Of a stretch of DNA of 64,000 nt, positions 8,696 through 17,357 are shown piece by piece. Within the stretch, counting starts at the first letter, position 1; each line of letters starts with the position of its first letter. Under the pieces are notes generated by a model, which ran no database searches, had not been told where the DNA came from, and saw only the letters and a program-made list of their open reading frames with translations. The DNA comes from E44-bin88 sp034419075 (GTDB lineage: Bacteria > Chloroflexota > Dehalococcoidia > Dehalococcoidales > BS750m-G39): positions 62,001 through 126,000 of the forward strand of contig DAOULR010000007.1 in NCBI GenBank assembly GCA_034419075.1. The letters run 5' to 3'. Made by a program: the position numbers and the translations under genes.

Positions 8696-11320
8696 ATGAT
8701 GACCAGCGACCAAGTCCGTCAAGCCTTTTTAGACTTCTTCAAGGAAAAAGAGCATAAGATTATCCCCAGCTCCTCTTTGATACCCAAGGGCGACCCGACC
8801 CTACTTTTGACCACGGCGGGTATGGTGCCCTTCAAGCCCTACTTCTTAGGGGAGGCCAAGCCGCCCAGTCCTAGATTGGCTTCCTGTCAGAAGTGTTTCC
8901 GCACCACCGATATCGAAGCGGTGGGCGATTCTACTCACCTCACCTTTTTCGAGATGCTGGGCAACTTCAGTGTTGGTGACTACTTCAAGAAGGAAGCCAT
9001 CGCCTGGGGTTGGGAGTTCGTCACTAAATGGCTGAAACTGCCCCAAGAGCGTTTGTGGGTGACCATTTTCCTCGACGATGATGAGTCTTTCGGCTACTGG
9101 CGGGAGGTTGGCGTCCCCGAGGAAAGAATACTGCGCTTTGGTGAGGAAGACAACTACTGGGGGCCGGCCGGGGATACGGGGCCCTGCGGGCCCTGCAGCG
9201 AGATTCACTATGACTTCGGCGAGGAGGTCGGCTGTGGCAAGCCGACTTGCAGGCCCAACTGCGATTGCGGGCGCTTTTCCGAAATCTGGAACCTGGTCTT
9301 TACCCAGTATAACCAGGACAAGAAGGGCAAGCGCGCTCCGCTGCCCAGCCCCAATATCGATACGGGCATGGGGCTGGAGAGGACGGCGGCGGCTGTCAAT
9401 AACAAATCCTCAGTTTATGAGACCGACCTCTTTGCGCCTTTGATTAGGCGCATCGCCGGGCTGGCAAAGATAAAATACGGCGTTGACGATAATAGTGCTA
9501 ATGCTATGCGTGTGGTCGCCGAGCACGGGCGGGGTATCGCCTTCCTTATCGCCGACGGGGTCATTCCCAGCAACGAGGGGCGGGGCTACGTGCTACGGCG
9601 GCTTTTGCGCCGCACCTCGCTTTTCGGGCGACGGCTGGGGCTGGATAAGCCCTTTATTAATGAGATGACCGAGGCCACCATAAAGCTGATGGGGCATATC
9701 TATCCCGAGCTAAAGCAAAGGCGGGATTTCATCCAGCAGGTGGTCGAGAGCGAGGAAGCCAGATTTGGCGAGACATTGAGCACGGGGCTTGAACTGCTGG
9801 ACGGTATTATGTCCAAAGGCAAAAAGGAGATATCGGGAGCAGACGCTTTCAAGCTCTACGATACCTACGGCTTCCCAGTCGAATTGACCGCTGAGATTGC
9901 CGCCGACAAAGGCTTTTCCGTTGACCTGAAGGGCTTTGAGTGGGAGATGGAGAAACAGAGGGAGAAGGCACGTGGCGCGCGGAAGGTTGTTCCCGTATCT
10001 AATAGACGTGGTGGGGCCGGGAAGCTTGTTACCGTGAGAGCTTATAGGCGTTCGACTCTTGGCGGAGGATGGAGAGCTAAGAAAACTCAGGTTATAGAAA
10101 CAGAGTTTATCGGTTACAACAGCCTTAACCATAAGTCGAGAATCATCGGCCTCTCCATCGGCGATAAGTCGGTGAAGACGATAGCGAAGGGCAAGGAAGC
10201 GGTCATAGTCTTGAGGTCCACTCCCTTTTATGGGGAAATGGGTGGTCAGGTAGGGGATACCGGCGAGATAGTCTCTAAGTTGGGCAAGTTCTTGGTGACC
10301 AATACCGTCAATGTCCCGCCCGACGTTATCGTTCACCAGGGTAAAGTGACCAAAGGCAGCCTGAGTGTCGGGGATGAGGTGGAAGCAATAGTGGATGTGG
10401 AGAGGCGAATGGACATCGCCCGCAACCATACCGCTACCCACCTCCTCCAACTGGCTTTAAGGCAGGTGTTGGGGGAGCATGTCCAGCAGCGGGGGTCATT
10501 AGTTGCCCCCGACCATTTGCGCTTTGACTTCTCGCACCTCAAGGCGCTGACGGAAAAGCAGATTGCTGAGGTCAACAAAATCGTCAACGAGAAGATACGC
10601 CAGAACCTCAGGGTCTATGACGAAGACATGGCCTACAAAGAAGCCGTAGCAGCGGGGGCCATCGCCCTCTTCGACGAGAAATACGGGGATGTGGTCAGGG
10701 TGCTTAAAATCGGTGAGCCTTTTATCAGCGCCGAGCTTTGCGGCGGCACCCATGTCAGCGCCACTGGGGAGATTGGACTATTTCGTATCATCTCCGAGAG
10801 CAGCATCGGTGCGGGCTTAAGGCGTATCGAGGCGGTGACGGGGCGGGGGGCGGAGGAGTATATCGCCCAGCGTTTAGCCGATTCAGATAAAGCCGCCGAA
10901 AAGCTGGAAGCCGAACTGGATAAAGAACGCAAGAAGACGCTGGCTCTGGAAAGAGAGTTAGCTAAGAAAACCGCTGAGTCCTTGTTGGCTCAAGCCGAGA
11001 CTATCAAGGGGGTAAAGGTGCTGGTGGCTAAGATTCCCTCGGCGCGGATGGAGATTATGCGCGAGATGAGCGATATTATCCGGGATAGGCTCAAGAGCGC
11101 TATCGTCGTGCTGGGCACGGTCTATCAGGATAAGCCCGCCTTTATCGCCGCGGTGACCCCCGATTTGGTGGTCAAAGGCTACGACGCGGGCAAGATAGTC
11201 AAGCAGGTGGCGGCGGTGGCGGGGGGAGGCGGGGGTGGTAAGCCTGGATTGGCCCAGGCGGGCGGCAAGGATAAGAAAAAGCTGGATGAAGCCCTGAAGC
11301 TGGTGAAGGGCCTGATATAA
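8696..11320 (+). CDS. alaS: Alanyl-tRNA synthetase
   Basis: Charges tRNA-Ala and edits mischarged Ser/Gly. At 874 aa it is full length: class II catalytic core (TAGMVPFKPYF; GPCGPCSEIHYD), a Cys-rich insert (CGKPTCRPNCDCGRF) as in many bacterial AlaRS, editing domain with zinc-type motifs HTATHLL (near 579) and CGGTH (near 682), coiled coil (about 720-770) and C-Ala domain ending in a Gly-rich linker. Between the tRNA-recognition helix and the VVLRSTPFYGEMGGQ motif (about residues 430-465) lies a basic, Arg/Gly-rich stretch of roughly 25 extra residues. Its stop TAATG overlaps the ruvX start by one base. Confidence 0.97.
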   Translation: MMTSDQVRQAFLDFFKEKEHKIIPSSSLIPKGDPTLLLTTAGMVPFKPYFLGEAKPPSPRLASCQKCFRTTDIEAVGDSTHLTFFEMLGNFSVGDYFKKEAIAWGWEFVTKWLKLPQERLWVTIFLDDDESFGYWREVGVPEERILRFGEEDNYWGPAGDTGPCGPCSEIHYDFGEEVGCGKPTCRPNCDCGRFSEIWNLVFTQYNQDKKGKRAPLPSPNIDTGMGLERTAAAVNNKSSVYETDLFAPLIRRIAGLAKIKYGVDDNSANAMRVVAEHGRGIAFLIADGVIPSNEGRGYVLRRLLRRTSLFGRRLGLDKPFINEMTEATIKLMGHIYPELKQRRDFIQQVVESEEARFGETLSTGLELLDGIMSKGKKEISGADAFKLYDTYGFPVELTAEIAADKGFSVDLKGFEWEMEKQREKARGARKVVPVSNRRGGAGKLVTVRAYRRSTLGGGWRAKKTQVIETEFIGYNSLNHKSRIIGLSIGDKSVKTIAKGKEAVIVLRSTPFYGEMGGQVGDTGEIVSKLGKFLVTNTVNVPPDVIVHQGKVTKGSLSVGDEVEAIVDVERRMDIARNHTATHLLQLALRQVLGEHVQQRGSLVAPDHLRFDFSHLKALTEKQIAEVNKIVNEKIRQNLRVYDEDMAYKEAVAAGAIALFDEKYGDVVRVLKIGEPFISAELCGGTHVSATGEIGLFRIISESSIGAGLRRIEAVTGRGAEEYIAQRLADSDKAAEKLEAELDKERKKTLALERELAKKTAESLLAQAETIKGVKVLVAKIPSARMEIMREMSDIIRDRLKSAIVVLGTVYQDKPAFIAAVTPDLVVKGYDAGKIVKQVAAVAGGGGGGKPGLAQAGGKDKKKLDEALKLVKGLI

Positions 11321-11721
11321 TGCGCAGTCTGGGACTGGATATCGGTGACGCCAGAATCGGAGTCGCCATCAGCGACCCCGAGGGCATACTGGCCAGCACA
11401 TTTTCCGTTATCGAGCGCAAGGACGATAGCCTGGCGATAAAGGCAATCGTCGATATCATTAAACAGCAAGAGGTGGGGCACATTGTCGTCGGGCTGCCCC
11501 GTTCCCTGGACGGCAGACTGGGCTGGCAGGTGACCAAGGTCAGGGAGTTCGTCCAGCGTCTCAGTCGTTTCACCAAAGTCCCGGTGGACTATCGGGACGA
11601 GCGCCTGACCACGGTCATGGCGCGGCGCTTAAAGCGGTTGTCGGGCAAGAAGGGGAAGACTGGGGATGACGCCCAAGCCGCCGCCGTTATTCTACAGAGC
11701 TATCTGGATGAAGGGCGTTAG
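11320..11721 (+). CDS. ruvX: Putative pre-16S rRNA nuclease / Holliday-junction resolvase-like YqgF
   Basis: A 133 aa RNase H-fold nuclease (RuvX/YqgF), needed for 16S rRNA 5' maturation in studied bacteria. Key acidic residues are seen in GLDIGDARIGVA (Asp6), in GLPRSLDGRLG, and in DERLTTVMARR near residue 90. Length is typical. Its ATG shares a base with the alaS TAA, so it is translationally coupled to alaS, a common arrangement in bacteria. Confidence 0.93.
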   Translation: MRSLGLDIGDARIGVAISDPEGILASTFSVIERKDDSLAIKAIVDIIKQQEVGHIVVGLPRSLDGRLGWQVTKVREFVQRLSRFTKVPVDYRDERLTTVMARRLKRLSGKKGKTGDDAQAAAVILQSYLDEGR

Positions 11722-11792
11722 TCTCCTGGTCGAGACTGAATACCCCGTTTTTATTATTGGAACCTGTGATTATTGGCTTTGTGGGTAATTAA

Positions 11793-13556
11793 ATGCCACG
11801 ACTCAAGACCAAATCACCAAGTCTCATTGATAGGATACGCACCAACGAGGTGGTTACTGGCCTGACCCTGGCCATTGTCGTCGGGGTGGTGGCCGGGTTG
11901 GGGGCGGTGGGCTTTCGCTGGCTGATCAGCGAGGTGCAGACCTTATTCTTCAGCAACGGAGCCGACTACCTGGGCTTTATGGGGCCCTATTACATTATAC
12001 TGCTGCCCGCCGTCGGTGGACTTATCGTCGGGCTGCTGATACGTTACGGCGCCCGTGAGGCTAAGGGGCACGGCGTCCCCGAGGTAATGGAGTCAGTGGC
12101 GCTTAAGGGGGGGCGGATTCGGCCGCGGGTGAGCGTAGTCAAGGCGCTGGCTTCGTCGGTATGTATCGGCAGCGGCGGTTCCGTGGGCAGGGAGGGCCCC
12201 ATCGTCCAGATTGGCTCTTCCTTTGGCTCGACCGTCGGCCAGTGGCTGGGGCTATCGGATGACTGGGTGAGGGTGCTGGTCGCCTGCGGTGCTGCGGGCG
12301 GTATCTCGGCCACCTTCAATACCCCCATCGGCGGGGTCTTCTTTGCCATGGAGATAATCCTGGGCCGGTTCGTAACCCCCAAGTTCGGTTACGTGGTCAT
12401 AAGCTCGGTGGTGGCCGATTTCGTGGCTCACGTCTTTCTGGGCAGCCAGCCTTCCTTCGGTATCATTTCTTACGAAATGGCCAGCTACTGGGAGACGCTT
12501 TCCTACGCCACGCTCGGTATTGTCGCCGCCCTGGCGGCTACCGTCCTCATCCGCGTGCTCTACAGGCTGGAGGACTTATTCGATGCCTGGCGTATCCCCG
12601 AGTTCCTCAAGCCCGCTATCGGCGGCCTGGGCATAGGGCTTATCGGGCTTTATTCCTACGACCTCTTCGGCGTGGGCTACGGCGATGTCTTCTGGGTGAG
12701 CACGATGAGCGTCAACCAGGCCCTGCTGGGCGAGATTGCCCTTTCCTCGCTGGCTATCCTGCTGCTCTTGAAGATAACGGCCACCTCGCTTACCCTGGGT
12801 AGCGGGGGAAGCGGTGGCATCTTTGCCCCGTCGCTCTTCATCGGGGCGATGCTGGGCGGGGCCCTGGGTACGGTGGCCCACCAGTTCTTTCCGGGCTATA
12901 TCGCCCCCTCGGGTGCCTACGCGCTGGTGGGCATGGCGGCGGTCTTTGCCGGGGCTACCCGTGCCTCTTTTACCGCCATCATCATGCTCTTCGAGATGAC
13001 GCGAAACTATACCATTATCCTGCCGCTGATGATTGCCGTGGTTATCAGCACCGTTATTGCCCGTGCTCTAAACCGCGAGACCATCTATACGCGCAAGCTG
13101 GTGCGTCGGGGGGTGGACCTCCGTCAGCTGAACAAGGCCAGCCCCCTGCGCGAGGTTACCGTCGAGGAGGCGATGACCTGGGACTTCCCCACCGTGCTGG
13201 AGACCATGCCTATCCGCGAGCTGGTGACCAAGCTGCGCCGTACGGGACACCACGGCTTTCCGGTGGTGAACGAGAAGAACGAGTTTGTCGGCGTGGTTAC
13301 TATCACCGACGTTGAAGCCGCCATGACCAAAGGTAGCCCGTCAGATTTGACGGTCAAGGATATCGCTTCTAGGTCTGTGGTGGTAGCTTATCCCGATGAG
13401 TATATCCACGATGTGTTCATCAAGCTGGGTAGTCGGGATGTGGGGCGGATTCCGGTGGTGGACAGGAGAAACCCCAAGAGATTGCTGGGGGTTTTGCGCC
13501 GTCACGATGTGCTCACCGCCTACTCCAAGACTATAATGCGCAAGCCTAGCTCATAA
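11793..13556 (+). CDS. ClC-type chloride channel/transporter with C-terminal CBS pair
   Basis: A 587 aa integral membrane protein with about 10-12 hydrophobic segments up to residue 430, then two CBS domains (about 455-575) that probably sense adenine nucleotides. ClC signatures are GHGVPEV (in place of GSGIPE), GREGPIVQIG with the external gating Glu, and GSGGIFAPSLFIGA. In the helix after FNTPIGGVFFAMEI the residue aligned by eye with the internal proton-transfer Glu of E. coli ClC (E203) is Ile, which is more channel-like. Substrate could be chloride or fluoride/nitrate-like anions. Weak GTGGG ahead of the ATG. Confidence 0.9.
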   Translation: MPRLKTKSPSLIDRIRTNEVVTGLTLAIVVGVVAGLGAVGFRWLISEVQTLFFSNGADYLGFMGPYYIILLPAVGGLIVGLLIRYGAREAKGHGVPEVMESVALKGGRIRPRVSVVKALASSVCIGSGGSVGREGPIVQIGSSFGSTVGQWLGLSDDWVRVLVACGAAGGISATFNTPIGGVFFAMEIILGRFVTPKFGYVVISSVVADFVAHVFLGSQPSFGIISYEMASYWETLSYATLGIVAALAATVLIRVLYRLEDLFDAWRIPEFLKPAIGGLGIGLIGLYSYDLFGVGYGDVFWVSTMSVNQALLGEIALSSLAILLLLKITATSLTLGSGGSGGIFAPSLFIGAMLGGALGTVAHQFFPGYIAPSGAYALVGMAAVFAGATRASFTAIIMLFEMTRNYTIILPLMIAVVISTVIARALNRETIYTRKLVRRGVDLRQLNKASPLREVTVEEAMTWDFPTVLETMPIRELVTKLRRTGHHGFPVVNEKNEFVGVVTITDVEAAMTKGSPSDLTVKDIASRSVVVAYPDEYIHDVFIKLGSRDVGRIPVVDRRNPKRLLGVLRRHDVLTAYSKTIMRKPSS

Positions 13557-13559
13557 CCG

Positions 13560-13568
13560 TGTTATAAT
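13560..13568 (+). promoter_or_regulatory. Extended -10 promoter of the acyl-CoA dehydrogenase gene
   Basis: TGtTATAAT, a perfect extended -10, with no obvious -35. The predicted start is near 13575, between the stop of the ClC gene and the first ATG at 13579, leaving a leader of 4 bases to ATG 13579 or 13 bases to ATG 13588. Confidence 0.6.
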
Positions 13569-13587
13569 TTTAGGGAGTATGGGGAGA

Positions 13588-14712
13588 ATGGACTTTAGCT
13601 TAAGCGAACAGCAGAAAATGCTGCAGAGGGCGGCTAGAGACTTCGCCGCTAAATCAATACAGCCGCGCGCTGCCGAAGTCGATTCTAGCGGGCAGTTTCC
13701 CTTCGATTTAGCCAAAGAAATTGGCAAAAGGGGCTACCAGGGGCTGCCTTATCCCGCCCAATACGGGGGGAGTGGAGCGGGTTATTTGAGCTACGCGCTG
13801 GCGCTGGAGCAGCTTTGCCAGATGTCGATGACGGTGGGCGCCATCATGGCCATAAACACCGTGCCCGAAGAAGCCATCTTCCGTTTCGGCAACGAGGAGC
13901 AGAAAAAGAGGCTTTTAGCTCCTTTAGCCCGCGGCGAAAAGCTGGGGGGTATCGCTTTCACCGAGGCGGAGACTGGCTCTGACCCCCAGGTAATCACCAC
14001 CACCTCAAAAAAAAGCGGCGACAGCTACATTATTAACGGGCAGAAGCAGTTCGTCGCCCTGGCGCCAGCGACCAACCTGACGCTGGTTTTTGCCAAGGGG
14101 GTAGGGAAGGGCTTAAACGCCTTTGTCGTCGATACTACTTCTGATGGCTACAGTGTCCGCGAACCCTGTCAGACGATGGGGCTAAAAGGCTTGGGCACCT
14201 CGGTGGTCTATCTCGACGATGTCCGCGTGCCGGCAGAGAATCTCCTCGGCAAGGAAGGGCAGGGCTTCGAGATACTGCGTGAGGCAATAAGCCTGGGGCG
14301 GTTGGGGGCGGCGGTAGAAGGCGTGGCCGTGGCCCAGGCGGCGCTGGATATATCAATAGACTACGCCAAGCAGAGAAGGGCGCTGGGCAAGCCCATCGCC
14401 AAACTGCCTACTATACAATGGCATTTAGCCGAGATGGCCAGCCGTATCGAGGCGGCCAGGCTGCTGGTGTACCAGGCTGCCTTCATCCGCGACCAGGGGC
14501 AGGACATAAAGTACGAAACGTCGCTGGCCAAGCTCTTCGCCTCCAGAATTGCCGTCGAGGTCACAGGGATGGCCATGCAAATCGGTGGTTCTTACGGCAC
14601 TATGACCACCATGCCGCTGGAAAGGCTCTACCGCGATGCCAAGATGACCGAGATATACGTCGGCATCTCGGAGATACAGCGCAATATCATCGCCGAGCGT
14701 TTGATAGAGTAG
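13588..14712 (+). CDS. Acyl-CoA dehydrogenase family flavoprotein lacking the usual catalytic Glu
   Basis: A 374 aa member of the acyl-CoA dehydrogenase fold (FAD, alpha,beta-dehydrogenation of an acyl-CoA). It shows the FAD-binding FTEAETGSDP region, QTMGLKGLGTS, the helix AKQRRALGKPIAK, and the C-terminal SEIQRNIIAERLIE. In butyryl- and medium-chain enzymes the catalytic base is the Glu of IYEGTSEIQ; here the string is IYVGISEIQ, so it is Val. The alternative Glu of isovaleryl-type enzymes (LDLERL) is also absent (ISLGRL). The true substrate and mechanism are therefore uncertain. Start: ATG 13588 matches the family opening MDFSLSEQQ; ATG 13579 in frame is possible. Confidence 0.9.
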   Translation: MDFSLSEQQKMLQRAARDFAAKSIQPRAAEVDSSGQFPFDLAKEIGKRGYQGLPYPAQYGGSGAGYLSYALALEQLCQMSMTVGAIMAINTVPEEAIFRFGNEEQKKRLLAPLARGEKLGGIAFTEAETGSDPQVITTTSKKSGDSYIINGQKQFVALAPATNLTLVFAKGVGKGLNAFVVDTTSDGYSVREPCQTMGLKGLGTSVVYLDDVRVPAENLLGKEGQGFEILREAISLGRLGAAVEGVAVAQAALDISIDYAKQRRALGKPIAKLPTIQWHLAEMASRIEAARLLVYQAAFIRDQGQDIKYETSLAKLFASRIAVEVTGMAMQIGGSYGTMTTMPLERLYRDAKMTEIYVGISEIQRNIIAERLIE

Positions 14713-15881
14713 TGCACAGCTTTAGTTTGCAAAAGACCTCTCCCCAAAGCCAGGCCCGTATCGGCGAGTTATCCACGCCGCACGGAAAAGTGCCCACACC
14801 CGTCTTTCTGCCCGTGGGTAGCCAGGGCGCTGTTAAAACGCTGACCCCGCAAGAAGTCAAAGACATTGGCTGCAAAATGCTGCTGGCCAACACCTACCAC
14901 CTTTATTTGAGGCCAGGTATAGATGTCATCGAGCAAGCGGGCGGTTTACATAACTTTATGGGTTGGGAGAGAGCTATACTCACCGACAGCGGGGGCTACC
15001 AGGTTTTCAGCCTCTCGCCGCTGCGTAAGGTAAGTGACGATGGCGTCACCTTTCGTTCTCACATCGACGGCAGCCAGCACCATTTCACCCCGGAGTTGGC
15101 CATTTACTATCAAGAAAGGCTGGGCGCCGATATCATCATGGCCCTGGACGAATGCCCCGCGCACGACGACAGCCCCGAGAAGGTAAAGAAAGCCACGGAA
15201 AGGACGCACAAGTGGGCGGAGAGATGCCTCAAAGCTCTAAAGCGCCCCGACCAGGCGCTCTATGCTATTGTACAGGGGGGCATGTCCGCCGAGCTCAGGA
15301 AGGAGTCGGCAAACTACCTCAGCTCTCTGGACTTTCCTGGCTACGCCATCGGCGGCTTGAGTGTCGGCGAGCCTAAGCAAACAACCCTGTCCATGATTGA
15401 AGAGACGGTGCACTTTCTTCCTGAGAATAAACCAAGATACCTGATGGGGGTCGGCTCGCCCGAAGACATCGTAGAAGCCGTGGCCAGGGGGGTGGATATC
15501 TTCGACAGCGCCCTGCCCACGCGCGTCGCCCGTAATGGCGCCCTCTTTAGCTGGGAAGGGAGAAGAAACATCACTAATGCCGTCTATAAAGATATGGAGC
15601 AGCCTATCGTCGCCGACTGCAACTGCTATACCTGCCGTAACTTCTCCGCCGCCTATCTCCACCACCTCTTTAGCTGCGGTGAGCTTTTAGCCTACCGCCT
15701 GGCTACTATTCACAACCTGAGCTTTATCGCCGAACTGGTAGCAAAAATAAGAGGTGCCATCATTGATGGCACCTTCCTCTCGTTTAAGGATGAGTTCCTG
15801 GCCAGCTACCAGCCCGCTGACGAGCCGACAAGGCTGGCTCAGAAGCAGAAGTGGCTCAAACGGCGTAACCTGGGTCAGTAA
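14712..15881 (+). CDS. tgt: Queuine/preQ1 tRNA-guanine transglycosylase
   Basis: Exchanges the wobble guanine of GUN-anticodon tRNAs for preQ1 in queuosine synthesis. The 389 aa protein starts at a GTG that overlaps the preceding TAG (TAGTG); the frame is open further upstream, but that part is a shadow of the dehydrogenase gene. Motifs: TPVFLPVGSQGAVK near the start, ILTDSGGYQVFS with the catalytic Asp, GGLSVGEPK, MGVGSPEDIVEAV, and the zinc site CNCYTC with a later His in YLHHLF. Length is typical. No other queuosine genes are in the window. Confidence 0.96.
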   Translation: MHSFSLQKTSPQSQARIGELSTPHGKVPTPVFLPVGSQGAVKTLTPQEVKDIGCKMLLANTYHLYLRPGIDVIEQAGGLHNFMGWERAILTDSGGYQVFSLSPLRKVSDDGVTFRSHIDGSQHHFTPELAIYYQERLGADIIMALDECPAHDDSPEKVKKATERTHKWAERCLKALKRPDQALYAIVQGGMSAELRKESANYLSSLDFPGYAIGGLSVGEPKQTTLSMIEETVHFLPENKPRYLMGVGSPEDIVEAVARGVDIFDSALPTRVARNGALFSWEGRRNITNAVYKDMEQPIVADCNCYTCRNFSAAYLHHLFSCGELLAYRLATIHNLSFIAELVAKIRGAIIDGTFLSFKDEFLASYQPADEPTRLAQKQKWLKRRNLGQ

Positions 15882-15888
15882 TCTTTCT

Positions 15889-16122
15889 CTATTCCCCCGC
15901 GGCTACCGGGTCGACCCTCACCCCTTTAGAGATAGCCCAGGCGATGCCGGCCTCGATATCCTTCTCCGCGCCCTCAATTTCCAGCTCTATCCAGCCTTTG
16001 CTCTCGGTGGCGTCGGCGCGGTGGATATTGGTGGCCAGATTGAACTGCTGGCCGAGGGTGTAGATAATCGGCTCCGAGCTTATCTCCGGGTGATAGGTAA
16101 GCATTACCCGCCGTTTAGCCAT
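15889..16122 (-). CDS. Stand-alone NIL-domain protein
   Basis: A 77 aa protein resembling the NIL domain found at the C-terminus of MetN (methionine ABC ATPase) and next to ferredoxin domains in homocysteine-synthesis proteins. It begins RVMLTYHPEISSEPIIYTL and ends with the WAISKGVRVDP pattern. A strong GAGGGGG precedes the ATG. It is the last gene of a minus-strand run headed by the homocysteine synthesis genes and parallels the NIL part of the NIL-ferredoxin at 18122-18532, so a role in sulfur amino acid sensing or assembly is inferred. Confidence 0.8.
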   Translation of the reverse strand: MAKRRVMLTYHPEISSEPIIYTLGQQFNLATNIHRADATESKGWIELEIEGAEKDIEAGIAWAISKGVRVDPVAAGE

Positions 16123-16170
16123 TTTTACCCCCTCTTTCTTGAACTAGGCTTATTCCTGTCGTGCCGTTCT

Positions 16171-16836
16171 TCAGTCGCAGGCACTGCCGCAGGAGCAAAC
16201 TATAATGTATCCATAGGGTTCTATCTCATTGTAGGTGGCTGTGCCACCTCTACCATCGTTCACGGTGACAGTGATAACGTAGTCCCCGTACTCACTGGGT
16301 CCAACCCAGGTGACGATGGCTCCTTCCCCGGAGATAGCGCCCCTTTCCGCTGACCAGGTGTAGGTAAGTTCGTCTCCGTCCGGGTCGGAAGCCTCACAGG
16401 TAATGGTAGCGGTACCAGCCGGTTTTACTCGGGGACAATCCGTGGTCAGAGACTCAATAACGGGGGTGGTGTTGGGGGCGAGCACGGCCAAGGTCAGCAG
16501 ATTGGTGGCAACGTTATCGTCGTCGCTAACTTGGACGGTGACGGTGTAGCTTCCCAGTTCGTCGGGCGCTGTCCAGCTGACGGCAGCCCCTGAGCCGGAG
16601 ATGGTACCGCCATCCGTTGACCAGTTGTAGCTTAACACGTCGTTGTCGGGGTCTACGGCGGTGCAACTAATAAGTACGGTTTCTCCCGGGTTTATCTCGC
16701 CCTGGGGGCTAACAGCCATGCCAGAAATAACCGGCGACTCGTTGACCTTGCAACCGCCGCTGATAACTAGGGCAGCCACAGCCACCAGGATTAAAGGGAC
16801 CAGCCATTTATACTTGAGCGAAGCGGGTTTTATCAT
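16171..16836 (-). CDS. Putative lipoprotein with two PKD-like domains and a Cys-rich tail
   Basis: A 221 aa exported protein. Residues 1-28 are a basic start plus hydrophobic stretch ending in ISGGC, a loose lipobox, so Cys at about 29 may be lipidated. Two PKD/Ig-like repeats follow (about 35-120 and 121-200), each with the DPD(N/G)D...L(S/T)Y.WS pattern and a WxAPxxxGxYxVTVxVxDxxG strand pattern. The C-terminal end is CSCGSACD, an unusual Cys cluster that could bind a metal. Its ATG overlaps the DoxX stop (ATGA). Function unknown; outer-surface placement is inferred. Confidence 0.75.
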   Translation of the reverse strand: MIKPASLKYKWLVPLILVAVAALVISGGCKVNESPVISGMAVSPQGEINPGETVLISCTAVDPDNDVLSYNWSTDGGTISGSGAAVSWTAPDELGSYTVTVQVSDDDNVATNLLTLAVLAPNTTPVIESLTTDCPRVKPAGTATITCEASDPDGDELTYTWSAERGAISGEGAIVTWVGPSEYGDYVITVTVNDGRGGTATYNEIEPYGYIIVCSCGSACD

Positions 16837-17357
16837 TTACTCTCTCCTTTTCGTTTTCTGAACCAGGATTGAAAGCTCAAATAGGGGGCAGGGAACCAGA
16901 ATATTATGATTAAAGCGAATAGTAGCAGCGCAATATCCATGCCTAGGGCTTGTATTGGGGTCATGTCGCCGAAAAGCTTTTCGAATACCCCGAAACAACC
17001 GCAACTGCCGAAGCTCTCGCCATGAGTTATCGCCCAGATGTTACTGGTCATAAAACCGGCGATAAGCGGCAGGCTGAGGGTGGCGGCCAGCCGGGGGAAT
17101 ATGCCTAGGATCAGGGCTAGACCCAATACTATCTCGACCCAGGGGAGGACCTCGGTGATGAAAAAGGCTACCGTCGGCCAGATAGGCCCGAAGATGACAT
17201 CGAAGAATTCGGTCTGCCCGGGGAACTTGCCGACGACGTCGGATAGCCCCGGTATCTTACCGATGCCCCCCACCAGCAGCATCAGTCCCAGCAGGACGCA
17301 GGGGACGACGATAATCACTATCCATTGCCACCTGCGTTCGAATTGTGGTTTTTTCAT
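16833..17357 (-). CDS. DoxX/MauE-like membrane protein
   Basis: A 174 aa membrane protein with four to five hydrophobic segments. The loop motif GSCGCFGVFEKL is the hallmark of the MauE/DoxX-type subgroup, where the CxC pair is thought to take part in thiol-disulfide exchange. Both ends overlap neighbours by 4 bases (ATGA), so it is embedded in the operon between the UPF0280 gene and the PKD lipoprotein. A membrane redox or sulfide-handling role for the homocysteine cluster is my inference; no experimental link is known to me. Confidence 0.82.
   Translation of the reverse strand: MKKPQFERRWQWIVIIVVPCVLLGLMLLVGGIGKIPGLSDVVGKFPGQTEFFDVIFGPIWPTVAFFITEVLPWVEIVLGLALILGIFPRLAATLSLPLIAGFMTSNIWAITHGESFGSCGCFGVFEKLFGDMTPIQALGMDIALLLFALIIIFWFPAPYLSFQSWFRKRKGESK

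Noticed and set aside
14418..14711. Long N-terminal extension of tgt (open frame from 14418)
   Set aside because: It is read in a second frame through the acyl-CoA dehydrogenase gene and has no Tgt homology; the GTG at 14712 gives the standard N-terminus.
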